DNA of 64,000 nt from Crateriforma spongiae (GTDB lineage: Bacteria; Planctomycetota; Planctomycetia; Pirellulales; Pirellulaceae), in contig NZ_JAAXMS010000007.1 in assembly GCF_012290005.1 (NCBI RefSeq), forward strand, positions 229,991 to 293,990. Direction: 5' to 3'. The notes beneath the pieces are model-generated. The model worked only from the letters and a program-made list of their open reading frames with translations, was not told the DNA's origin and did not search any database. This document shows, in pieces, positions 1-8,035 of this stretch (within the stretch, counting starts at the first letter, position 1; the number at the start of each line of letters is the position of its first letter). Position numbers and translations under genes: made by a program.

Positions 1-857
1 GTATGGAAGCGGAGTGTGTTCAGATCGTCGTGGAGGATCCCCACGAAGCGTTCGGCAGGATCGTCGCCCATTTTCGTCCTCCACTGCCCGCGACCGTCCC
101 GCAAGCCGGAATCGATCCCGACGCGCAGGTCGATCCGACCGCAGAAATTCATCCAACGGCAACCGTGGCGGCCGGTGCCTTCATCGGGGCCCGCGTCCGG
201 ATCATGCCGGGTGTGGTGGTCGGCCAGTGCTGCACGATTGACGAAGACTGCGTGTTGCACGCCGGCGTCGTGCTTTATTCGTACACCCGCTTGGAACCAC
301 GCGTCGTCCTTCATGCCGGCAGCGTCCTGGGGGCGCACGGCTTCGGATATCGCCAAGAAAACGGACGTCACGTCCCGACCGCTCAGCTGGGATACGTGCA
401 CATCGAACGTGACGTGGAACTGGGGGCTTGCGTCACCGTTGACCGCGGCACCTATGGTGCGACGCGGATTTGCGAAGGCACCAAAGTCGACAACCAAGTG
501 ATGATCGGACACAACTGTCGGATCGGTCGCCACAATTTGATTTGCAGCCAAGTCGGCATTGCCGGCAGCTGTCACACCGGTGACTACGTCGTCTTGGCTG
601 GCCAAGTCGGATTGAAAGATCACATCAAGCTGGGGGATCAGACGATCGTCGGCGCCCAGGCCGGCGTGATGGAAGACAGCCAGGGTCACGAAGTTCTGCT
701 GGGGTCACCGGCGACCGGCCAGCGGGAACAAATGCAGATCATGGCGACCGAACGGAAGTTGCCCGAGATGCGACGTGAACTGAAATCGCTTCGCAAGGAA
801 CTGCAGTCGCTGCGTCAGATCGTCGGCGACGACGTACCCGTTCGAAAGGCGGCGTGA
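1..857 (+). CDS. lpxD: UDP-3-O-acylglucosamine N-acyltransferase LpxD (5' end outside window)
   Basis: LpxD adds the N-linked hydroxyacyl chain to UDP-3-O-acylglucosamine in lipid A synthesis in the cytoplasm. The visible 284 residues contain the end of the N-terminal uridine-binding domain, then a long left-handed beta-helix of hexapeptide repeats, and a C-terminal helical tail rich in Leu and Arg. The family motifs HGFGY, the DRGTYG segment and the IGHN motif with the likely catalytic His are present. Known LpxD proteins have about 340 residues, so roughly 50-60 are missing. The ATG at position 3 is internal, and the real start lies before the window. lpxI follows after 3 bp, which points to one lipid A operon. 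Confidence 0.93.
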   Translation, partial: MEAECVQIVVEDPHEAFGRIVAHFRPPLPATVPQAGIDPDAQVDPTAEIHPTATVAAGAFIGARVRIMPGVVVGQCCTIDEDCVLHAGVVLYSYTRLEPRVVLHAGSVLGAHGFGYRQENGRHVPTAQLGYVHIERDVELGACVTVDRGTYGATRICEGTKVDNQVMIGHNCRIGRHNLICSQVGIAGSCHTGDYVVLAGQVGLKDHIKLGDQTIVGAQAGVMEDSQGHEVLLGSPATGQREQMQIMATERKLPEMRRELKSLRKELQSLRQIVGDDVPVRKAA

Positions 858-860
858 ACC

Positions 861-1778
861 ATGGCCCCGATTCGTGGTGCGGATGCTGCGGGGCCGATCG
901 GGCTGATCGCCGGTTGGGGACGCTTGCCTGTGTTGGTGGCTCAAACGCTAAAAGACAACGGGCATCCGGTGCATTGCATTGCGATCAACGGACACGCGTC
1001 TGCCGAATTGGAGGACGTGTGTGACGCGGTTCAGTGGTCCGGCGTCGGCCGTATGGGCGGACACTTGCGGTACTTTCGTCGTCACAAGGTGACCGGCATT
1101 ACGATGGCCGGCAAACTGTTCAAGTCGGATTTATTGTATTCCCGATCGGTGTGGCGTCACTTGCCCGATTGGACGTGTGTCAGGGTGTTCGCACCATTGC
1201 TGCTGGGGCGTCGGCCCGACGCCCGCGACGACAGCCTGCTGACCGCGGTGACAGAACTTTATCTACGTCAGGGAATCGCGGTTCATGCCGCGACCGATTT
1301 GGCTCCGGAGTTGCTTGTGAATCAGGGACATTTGGCCGGTCCGTCGCCCAAGCCCGCATTGCAATCCGATGCCCGCGCCGGTTGGCGGGTGGCGCGTCAG
1401 ATGGGCGGGCTGGACATCGGACAGACGATCACCATCAAAGACGGAACCGTGATCGCGGTTGAAGCGATCGAGGGAACCGACGCCTGTATCCAGCGCACCG
1501 GTCAGTTGTGCTCTCGCGGCGGTTGGACGTTGGTCAAAGTGGCCAAGCCGGACCAAGACATGCGGTTTGACGTTCCCACGATCGGTCCGCAAACGATTGC
1601 CAACGTTCATGCCGCCGGCGGCAAAGCGATCGTCATCGAGGCGGAACGGACGATCGTTGTCGACCAAGATCAAACCTATCGCGACGCCAGTCGCGCAGGA
1701 ATTTCCATCATCGCCTATGATGACGCCGAAGTTTGCGGGTCATCGACCGAAGAGACGGTGGTTCGACGTGCCGCTTGA
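861..1778 (+). CDS. lpxI: UDP-2,3-diacylglucosamine pyrophosphatase LpxI
   Basis: LpxI hydrolyses UDP-2,3-diacylglucosamine to lipid X and UMP. It replaces LpxH in many non-enteric bacteria. The 305-residue protein has the N-terminal segment starting at GPIGLIAGWGRLP (residues 11-23), the AGK motif near residue 83, and the C-terminal catalytic half with the EGTDA motif (204-208) and RFDVPTIGPQT (235-245). Length and motif order match the DUF1009/LpxI family. The ATG lies 3 bp after the lpxD stop, which suggests translational coupling. The next gene, ispE, starts 21 bp downstream. Confidence 0.93.
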   Translation: MAPIRGADAAGPIGLIAGWGRLPVLVAQTLKDNGHPVHCIAINGHASAELEDVCDAVQWSGVGRMGGHLRYFRRHKVTGITMAGKLFKSDLLYSRSVWRHLPDWTCVRVFAPLLLGRRPDARDDSLLTAVTELYLRQGIAVHAATDLAPELLVNQGHLAGPSPKPALQSDARAGWRVARQMGGLDIGQTITIKDGTVIAVEAIEGTDACIQRTGQLCSRGGWTLVKVAKPDQDMRFDVPTIGPQTIANVHAAGGKAIVIEAERTIVVDQDQTYRDASRAGISIIAYDDAEVCGSSTEETVVRRAA

Positions 1779-1799
1779 TTTTTCTGCGCGATCGGAACC

Positions 1800-2891
1800 A
1801 TGTCCAAAACCAACGCATCGCAAATACGGATGCTTTGCCCGGCAAAGCTGAATCTGTTTTTGGAATTGTGCAAACGCCGCGACGACGGATACCACGACAT
1901 CGATACGGTGATGGTCGCCATCGACCTGGTGGATGAATTGCAAATCCGTGTTCGGCAACAGCCCGGCATTTCACTGCAAGTGGACTGGTCGCCTTCGCGT
2001 CGCGAGCTTGCCAAACAACTTGGCGTCGAACCGTCTTCGAAAGCTGCGCTGGGGCCCGATGCCCATGTCGATCCATCGCTTGCACCGGAGTCCGCCGCAT
2101 CATTGCTGGACATCCCTTGCGACGAACGCAATCTGGTTTGGCGGGCCGCCGAAGCCGCGGTCAAACACTTCGATTTGGATTTCGGATTTGAAATCACGCT
2201 TGGCAAACGCATCCCGGCCGGTGCGGGCATGGGCGGTGCCAGCAGCAACGCGGCGATGACGCTGTTGGCGATCGCCACCCTGGTCGGACGCCGGGGCGAC
2301 CTTGATTCGCTGCACGGCTTGGCGGCCGAGATCGGCAGTGACGTTCCCTTTTTCTTGCGACTGCCGCCGGCCCCGGATCCGGCCGGCACGGTGCCTGCGG
2401 GCACTCCAAACGTCAGCGAAAACTCCGGTGCGTCAATTTCGCCGGTCGCCTGGGCAACCGGTCGCGGTGAAGTCTTGCAGCCGGTGCCTATCGGCGGCCG
2501 GCTGAATTTCGTCATCGTCTACCCGGCGATCGCATTGTCGACGGCTCGGGTATATCAGGGGGCCACCGTGCCCGATTCCCCAATATCTTCGGCACCACTA
2601 CGAAATAGCCTGAAGACCTTGGCGATCAGCGAAATCGGGCAATTTATGGGGAATCGGTTGACCGATCCCGCACGGAAAATTGCGTCTCGTATCGATGAAA
2701 TTCACGAATCTATGTGGCAAAGCGGTCTGAAAGGGGTTCAATTAACGGGTAGCGGTTCGGCCAGTTTCGGGATAGCGGATACCCCCAAATCGGCCGGCTT
2801 GGCGGCTGAGACGCTACGTCAGCAATTATGCCCCGGTGCAAGAGTGATGACAGCGTGTTCGTTGCCTCCGCCCGCAAAGACTCAGACGTGA
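1800..2891 (+). CDS. ispE: 4-diphosphocytidyl-2-C-methyl-D-erythritol kinase IspE
   Basis: IspE phosphorylates CDP-methylerythritol in the non-mevalonate isoprenoid pathway. The protein has the substrate-binding start PAKLNLFLEL (residues 14-23, Lys16), the GHMP-kinase ATP loop PAGAGMGGASSNAA (139-152), and a C-terminal glycine-rich segment containing LTGSGSASFG. At 363 residues it is longer than the usual 280-300. Extra sequence sits around residues 58-108, between the first strand and the ATP loop, and near 190-225. Both insertions look low in complexity. The gene follows lpxI closely and precedes spoVG, an ispE-spoVG order also known in Firmicutes. Confidence 0.93.
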   Translation: MSKTNASQIRMLCPAKLNLFLELCKRRDDGYHDIDTVMVAIDLVDELQIRVRQQPGISLQVDWSPSRRELAKQLGVEPSSKAALGPDAHVDPSLAPESAASLLDIPCDERNLVWRAAEAAVKHFDLDFGFEITLGKRIPAGAGMGGASSNAAMTLLAIATLVGRRGDLDSLHGLAAEIGSDVPFFLRLPPAPDPAGTVPAGTPNVSENSGASISPVAWATGRGEVLQPVPIGGRLNFVIVYPAIALSTARVYQGATVPDSPISSAPLRNSLKTLAISEIGQFMGNRLTDPARKIASRIDEIHESMWQSGLKGVQLTGSGSASFGIADTPKSAGLAAETLRQQLCPGARVMTACSLPPPAKTQT

Positions 2892-3097
2892 CAACCGTGA
2901 ACCCGTATTTCCGGATCCGACGCACCGCCCTAACCCGTGCGGCAGCCCGCTTCCATTGCAGGCCGCCGTCCCTTGGTTTGATTGAAAACCATTGCAGGAC
3001 TTTGGGCGTGTCGAGTGCAGTGTTTGGACCGGTCATCAGGATTCGCCAGCGACAAGTTCGGCCCCACGACGTGACGGCAAGTTAGGGAGGGTGTTCG

Positions 3098-3820
3098 GTG
3101 AACATCACTGAAGTACGCATCAAGTTGATGGAATCCAGCGAAGACCGTCTGCGAGCATTCTGTTCGATCACGATCGACGATTGTTTTGTCGTTCGTGATT
3201 TGAAGATTATCGATGGGACCAATGGCCCGTTCGTTGCCATGCCCAGTCGTAAATTGGCCGGACACTGTCAACGTTGTGGCTACAAGAATCATCTGCGCGC
3301 GAATTTCTGCAACCAATGCGGTGGAAAGCTGCGGTTGGATGCGGATTTCAATGATTCGCCACAGAAGCTGTATGCCGACGTTGCCCACCCGATCAACAGC
3401 GAGTGTCGCGAGCTGATTCAGAACGCGGTGTTGGCAGAATTCGAAGCCGAAGTCGCACGTGCCAGCCAGCCCGGTTACCGTTCGCGGTACGACGACGATT
3501 TCGGTTTCGAAGACGTGAGCGCCGATGATCTGGATTCCGAGGATCGACGAAACTCGGGCAACCGCCCCGCCGCGTCGGCAAAGTCCAATGTGAACGAACC
3601 TGCGGCCAAGCCCAAACGGTCCGATGACCAGCGACAGGAAGCCACTTTGATCGATTCGGCCGGTGAAGCTGGCCCCCCGAGACCTAAGATGTCGGATCGG
3701 CCCGGTGATCGTGCCGCGGCTCAAGCGCGCACGACGAATTCCGCATCCGTGGAAGACACCGAATCTGAAAGCGACGCGGACGACCATGACGGCTTTGGTG
3801 CCGGTATCTTTGACGAATAG
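3098..3820 (+). CDS. spoVG: SpoVG family protein with inserted zinc ribbon
   Basis: SpoVG proteins are small regulators that bind nucleic acid. The start is GTG, supported by GGGAGG at 3085-3090. Residues 1-52 match the SpoVG fold (ITEVRIKL, then [20 protein letters not shown]), and the fold resumes at [13 protein letters not shown] (92-104) followed by the [10 protein letters not shown] helix. Between these halves lies a four-Cys zinc ribbon, C57-x2-C60-x10-C71-x2-C74, which the usual ~97-residue family members lack. Residues 120-240 form an acidic, Ser/Ala-rich tail that is probably disordered. The family call is firm. The effect of the insertion is unknown, but a zinc-dependent nucleic-acid contact is one inference. 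Confidence 0.85.
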   Translation: MNITEVRIKLMESSEDRLRAFCSITIDDCFVVRDLKIIDGTNGPFVAMPSRKLAGHCQRCGYKNHLRANFCNQCGGKLRLDADFNDSPQKLYADVAHPINSECRELIQNAVLAEFEAEVARASQPGYRSRYDDDFGFEDVSADDLDSEDRRNSGNRPAASAKSNVNEPAAKPKRSDDQRQEATLIDSAGEAGPPRPKMSDRPGDRAAAQARTTNSASVEDTESESDADDHDGFGAGIFDE

Positions 3821-3874
3821 GCGACGCGATGGCTGTTCGGTTTCGCGATGCCAACATCCTGATGGTTTGACCTG

Positions 3875-4174
3875 ATGAACCCACCCCCATCCGCAACCCG
3901 CCGCAACCGACGTCAGATCAGTCTTTCGTTCATGTTGTTGGTGATGCTGATTTTTGCATTGATGTCGGCCGGGATGTTGTATGCGTCTCGTGTCGATGCC
4001 GTGCAAAATGAATTGCGGGTCCTCTTTGGTGCCGACGTGGTCCCAGCAACCGGCGACCAGGGGCGTCTGCCACATTTGGTGTTCATCCTGTTCACGCTGA
4101 CGTCGCCACTGATTCTGGCCGGCCTGCTGTCGACCGGCCTGGGTATCTATCGGCAATTGATTCGTCCCCGCTGA
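3875..4174 (+). CDS. small two-helix membrane protein, unknown function
   Basis: This is a 99-residue protein with no family I recognise. It has a basic N-terminus (RRNRRQ, residues 9-14), a membrane segment at about 17-38, a polar stretch of about 35 residues, and a second membrane segment at about 66-90 ending in RQLIRPR. The positive-inside rule puts both ends in the cytoplasm. It lies 54 bp after spoVG on the same strand and 73 bp before an RNA methyltransferase gene. Nothing in the sequence points to a function. Confidence 0.6.
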   Translation: MNPPPSATRRNRRQISLSFMLLVMLIFALMSAGMLYASRVDAVQNELRVLFGADVVPATGDQGRLPHLVFILFTLTSPLILAGLLSTGLGIYRQLIRPR

Positions 4175-4247
4175 CCCGCCACTTGTTGCGAACGTCGGGT
4201 CTGATAACCCCATTTTCGGTTCGTCCGGTCCCCGCCACAATTCGGGC

Positions 4248-5705
4248 ATGACCGGCAAGAAAATCGAACCGACTGGCCGGGAATCTGGCGACTGGCGCAG
4301 CGAATTACGGGATTCGCTGGGTGTCTGTGGATTACCCAATGATCAATGGGCCGATTTCTTGGCGGCCCTGGAGGTCAATCACGGCAGCGTCATGCGGTTG
4401 CATCGTCGCTGGATTGACGATGCAAAATCGCAATCCGAATCGGACGGGATCCGGGCCGGTCATTTGGGGCCGACCGTGCCCTGGTATCACGGTGCGTTCC
4501 GACACGATGGTACTTGGCAGGGACGCCGGCCTGCGGACACGTTGCGGTATGCGGCCGGTGACTTCTTTCTGCAGGACGCCGGATCGCTGTTGGCGCTGGC
4601 CGCTTGCGGTGCGGACACCGATGAACTGGCCGGCGGTCTCGTTTGCGACTTGTGTGCATCCCCTGGCGGAAAAGCAACCGCGTTGGTCGAAGCGGTCGGC
4701 GAAAGTGGGTTTGTGTTGGCCAATGAGCCGATCCGGTCACGGCTGGCGGCGTTGGAGTTCAACCTGACGCGGACCGGAAGCGATCGTTGGGCGATCAGCC
4801 AAAAGGACCCGGAGGATTTGGCGTCGGAGTTGACCGGACAGTTCGACTGTGTGGTGGTCGATGCGCCGTGCAGCGGCCAAACGCTGGTTGCCCGCGGCAA
4901 GCAATCCGAAGGCTCGTTCTCAGCACGTCAGGTTCGGCACAGTGCTGCCAGGCAAAATCGCATCTTGGATGCGGCCGTGCGTCTATTGCGTCCCGGCGGC
5001 AAACTGATTTACAGCACATGCACTTTCGCGGTGGACGAAAACGAAGCTCAGGTGCAACGAATGGTTGACACCGCGTCGATGGTGCCGGTTCAGTTGGAGG
5101 CATTGCGCGATTATCGTTCTGTGGCCGACGGTTGTTATCGCTTGTGGCCACATCTGCACGACTGCGCAGGTGCCTTTGCGGCGCGATTGGACGCTGGCGG
5201 GGACGCGATGTCGACGCGCGACGAAGCTTCACCGACCCATGGGGGCGACCGAATTTCATCGGCAAAACGACACAAGAATCGGCGTGATCGTCGTGGTCCC
5301 AGACGCATTGAATTCGAACCCGGTGATTGGGTCACAGACGACGCGGCGGGACTTCATCAGCGGACGATCATTCGCGGTGATGTTGCCATGTGTGTACCGG
5401 TGGATGCACCGCAGTGGGTACCGTTGATCGCTGCGAAGTTGCCCGAGTTGGCCTATTGCACCGGGAAAACATGGAAGCCCGCGCACGGATTGGCGCGGCG
5501 GGCATTCGCATCGGTCACACCTGTGCAAACGATCCAAGTTGATGATGCCCAGGCACGTCGCTACCTGTCGGGCAACGTCATCGATTGTGCTCTGCGCGGT
5601 TGGGTGGTCGTTACTTGGCAGGATCGTCCCCTAGGCTGGATCAAATCGAATGGTTCCACTGGCAAGAACCATTTACCCGTTCCCTATCGATTGACCGGCG
5701 GTTGA
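4248..5705 (+). CDS. RsmF/NSUN-type tRNA/rRNA cytosine-C5 methyltransferase
   Basis: This SAM-dependent enzyme methylates cytosine C5 in rRNA or tRNA. The Rossmann SAM-binding motif CDLCASPGGKAT lies near residues 128-139. The two catalytic cysteines of the NOL1/NOP2/Sun family are visible, in DAPCSGQ and in STCTF. Helix VI (RQNRILDAAVRLLRPGGKLI) links them. The C-terminal 130 residues end in a segment typical of the RNA-binding domain of RsmF-like proteins (LGWIK, then KNHLPVPYR). A basic linker (around residues 335-355) separates it from the catalytic core. The substrate cannot be told from sequence. An MFS gene starts 3 bp after the stop. Confidence 0.88.
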   Translation: MTGKKIEPTGRESGDWRSELRDSLGVCGLPNDQWADFLAALEVNHGSVMRLHRRWIDDAKSQSESDGIRAGHLGPTVPWYHGAFRHDGTWQGRRPADTLRYAAGDFFLQDAGSLLALAACGADTDELAGGLVCDLCASPGGKATALVEAVGESGFVLANEPIRSRLAALEFNLTRTGSDRWAISQKDPEDLASELTGQFDCVVVDAPCSGQTLVARGKQSEGSFSARQVRHSAARQNRILDAAVRLLRPGGKLIYSTCTFAVDENEAQVQRMVDTASMVPVQLEALRDYRSVADGCYRLWPHLHDCAGAFAARLDAGGDAMSTRDEASPTHGGDRISSAKRHKNRRDRRGPRRIEFEPGDWVTDDAAGLHQRTIIRGDVAMCVPVDAPQWVPLIAAKLPELAYCTGKTWKPAHGLARRAFASVTPVQTIQVDDAQARRYLSGNVIDCALRGWVVVTWQDRPLGWIKSNGSTGKNHLPVPYRLTGG

Positions 5706-5708
5706 AAC

Positions 5709-7049
5709 TTGTTGCGTCGTGTGGCCTGGCGATTCCCGTTTTTCTATGGCTACGTGATGCTGCCGGTGGCGATGCTGGTGCAAATCTGTACAAGCCCTGG
5801 GCAAACCTTTGCCGTCAGTGCGTTTATGCCCGCGCTTCGCGACGATTTGGGGATGTCCGACAGTCGGTTATCGCTGGCGTACATGTTGGGGACTTTCTTC
5901 GCCGCCTTTCCACTGTCCGGGGTGGGCCCATTGGCGGATCGTTTCGGTCTGCGAGGCGTGACACTATTGGCGGTCGTTGCCCTGGCAGGAACCTGTCTAG
6001 CCGCTTCGACGGTGTCGGGGTTTTGGGGCCTACTGGCGGTGTTTCTGATGTTGCGATTCCTGGGACAAGGATCGCTGACGTTGTTGGGCAGCAACAGTAT
6101 CGCAATGTGGTTTCGCAGCCGCTTGGGGCGGGTGTCTGCGGTGATGAGCATCGGGACCGCGTTGGCATTCGCCTGGGTACCGTCTTGGATTTCCCAGTCC
6201 ATTGATGCCTATGGGTGGCGTCAAACCTACGTCCGCATGGCCGCGTTGATCGCGATGGTAATGGTGCCCGTCTTGCTGTTGGTCTTCGTGAATCGTCCCG
6301 AGGACATCGGGCAAAATGTTGACGGCCGAATCGATCGGGGACCCGACACAGCGGACAGGCCGCTTGGTCGGGGCACAGCGGATGATCGGCGGGAAGTGGA
6401 TGTCGACGCGAATCAAGGCGATGCACCGGAGCAGTCGACTGTGACAACGCCAGAAGATGCCTGGACCCTTTCCGAAGCGTCGCGAACGACCGCATTTCCA
6501 ATTTTGGCCGCCTGCAATGCGTTGTGGGCATTGGTGGGCACTGGGGTCCTGTTTCACTTGTACACGTTGTGTGCCGATCGCGGCATGCCGGACGCGTTAC
6601 CTTCGGATCTTTTCAAGGCATTGGGGCTGTCGATGCTGGCGATGCAGTTGGTCGGCGGCGTGCTGGCGGATTTTGTGCCGCTTCATCGCTTGCTGGGGAT
6701 CGGCATGGTATCGCTCAACTTGTCGGTCGGCTGTCTGATCGGTTGGGATTCCGTTCCGGGCTACTATGTGTTTGCCGTCTTTTTTGGTGGCGGTCAGGGT
6801 CTGTTGATTGCCGTCGGCGTGGTCGTGTGGGTGCGCTATTTCGGACGCCGACACTTGGGAAAGATCCGCGGGACGGTTTGGTGTCTGACCGTGGCCGGCA
6901 GTGGTTGCGGGCCGTTTTTGATGGGAATCTCGCGTGACCAGACCGGCAGTTTTCAGGCGGCGATTTGGGGATTCCTGGCCTTGTTGTCGCCGTTGATGGT
7001 GGCCGCCTGGTTCGCGACACGGCCACGCCATATCGACCCGGCGGTTTGA
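5709..7049 (+). CDS. major facilitator superfamily transporter
   Basis: This is a 446-residue protein with about twelve hydrophobic segments in two halves, separated by a polar loop at roughly residues 198-255 that is rich in Asp and Arg. The first half has an MFS motif A-like loop, GPLADRFGLRG, after TM2. The substrate is not predictable; the overall look is of an oxalate/formate- or monocarboxylate-like MFS branch, but this is a weak impression. The start is TTG at 5709, three bases after the methyltransferase stop, so translational coupling is likely. It ends 15 bp before the convergent RNase III gene with no clear hairpin between them. Confidence 0.85.
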   Translation: MLRRVAWRFPFFYGYVMLPVAMLVQICTSPGQTFAVSAFMPALRDDLGMSDSRLSLAYMLGTFFAAFPLSGVGPLADRFGLRGVTLLAVVALAGTCLAASTVSGFWGLLAVFLMLRFLGQGSLTLLGSNSIAMWFRSRLGRVSAVMSIGTALAFAWVPSWISQSIDAYGWRQTYVRMAALIAMVMVPVLLLVFVNRPEDIGQNVDGRIDRGPDTADRPLGRGTADDRREVDVDANQGDAPEQSTVTTPEDAWTLSEASRTTAFPILAACNALWALVGTGVLFHLYTLCADRGMPDALPSDLFKALGLSMLAMQLVGGVLADFVPLHRLLGIGMVSLNLSVGCLIGWDSVPGYYVFAVFFGGGQGLLIAVGVVVWVRYFGRRHLGKIRGTVWCLTVAGSGCGPFLMGISRDQTGSFQAAIWGFLALLSPLMVAAWFATRPRHIDPAV

Positions 7050-7064
7050 GACGCCGGCGGTGAT

Positions 7065-7919
7065 TCAGGCGGACGTTTCGGCAGACGATTCGCCGGCAGC
7101 GCCGCTGGGATACGGCAGTGGTTCTTCACGCAGTTCGGCCAAAGCGTTGGCCGCGGCGCGTTGTTCGGCGTCTTTCTTGTTATTACCCCACGCGGGCGTG
7201 AAAGATTGTTCGCCGATGACCGCAGCAATCAGAAACGCCTTGCGATGGTCTGGGCCGGTTTCGCGAACCAGCTGATACACCGGAGTGTTGGCCAGATCAC
7301 GCTGGGCATGCTGTTGCAGCGACGATTTGTAGTTGCTGGCCCCCTGGCTTTCGACCGCCGCGTCGACTTCGTCCTGCAGCCAGTCACGAATGCGATCGCG
7401 GATCGCATCCCGGCCGCCGTCCAGATAGATCGCTGCAATGACCGATTCAAAAACGTCGCTGACCAACGACCGGGGGTAGCTGCGGTTTCGCGTCACGCCG
7501 CGACCGACAATCAGGCATCGGTCCAGGCCCAAGCGACAGGCCACACGGCCGCAGGAACGCCGGCTGACAACGGCCGATTTGATCTTCGTCAAATCACCTT
7601 CGTTGTACTCGGGGTATTCTTCGAAGAGCCATTCGCAGACCATCAGGCCCAGCACGGCATCCCCCAAGAATTCCAAGCGTTCATTGCTGGCCAAGCGGTT
7701 GGAAGCTCCCGACGCATGAGTCAACGCCGCACGCAGCAGCGTTTCGTCGGAGAACTGATAATCGATGATGTCTTGGCAGCGACGGATTTTTGCGTCCTGG
7801 TCACCCGCATCCACGTCATCAATCAGATGCACGGACGTGGATTCAGGACCCAGCAACTGGTCCGGAGAGTTCACGTGTATTTCATTCGACAAAGACAGGA
7901 AAAGCCGCTGCGAGAGCAT
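7065..7919 (-). CDS. rnc: ribonuclease III
   Basis: RNase III cleaves double-stranded RNA in rRNA and mRNA processing. The signature NERLEFLGDAVLGL lies at residues 79-92, followed by the second metal-binding motif DVFESVIAAIYLDGG and a C-terminal double-stranded-RNA-binding domain containing GNNKKDAEQRAAANAL. The reading frame stays open upstream into the neighbouring phosphatase gene, so the start needs a choice. The ATG at 7919 gives 284 residues, close to the family norm plus a ~45-residue leader. No strong ribosome-binding site is visible. The C-terminus has a short Ser/Ala-rich tail. Confidence 0.9.
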   Translation of the reverse strand: MLSQRLFLSLSNEIHVNSPDQLLGPESTSVHLIDDVDAGDQDAKIRRCQDIIDYQFSDETLLRAALTHASGASNRLASNERLEFLGDAVLGLMVCEWLFEEYPEYNEGDLTKIKSAVVSRRSCGRVACRLGLDRCLIVGRGVTRNRSYPRSLVSDVFESVIAAIYLDGGRDAIRDRIRDWLQDEVDAAVESQGASNYKSSLQQHAQRDLANTPVYQLVRETGPDHRKAFLIAAVIGEQSFTPAWGNNKKDAEQRAAANALAELREEPLPYPSGAAGESSAETSA

Positions 7920-8035
7920 TTCCCACAGCGTTGACTTTGTCACACGCCGGTGGATGGGGGAACCGATCGATCGCCCCAGCCACCGGTGAGCGACCGTTAT
8001 TGCAGCATATCGACCGACGGGCCCCCCGGCCAGAA

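Noticed and set aside
2930-4339. 469-residue frame on the minus strand
   Set aside because: It lies antisense to spoVG and the small membrane protein, is rich in His, Arg and Gln without a family match, and runs against genes with clear motifs.
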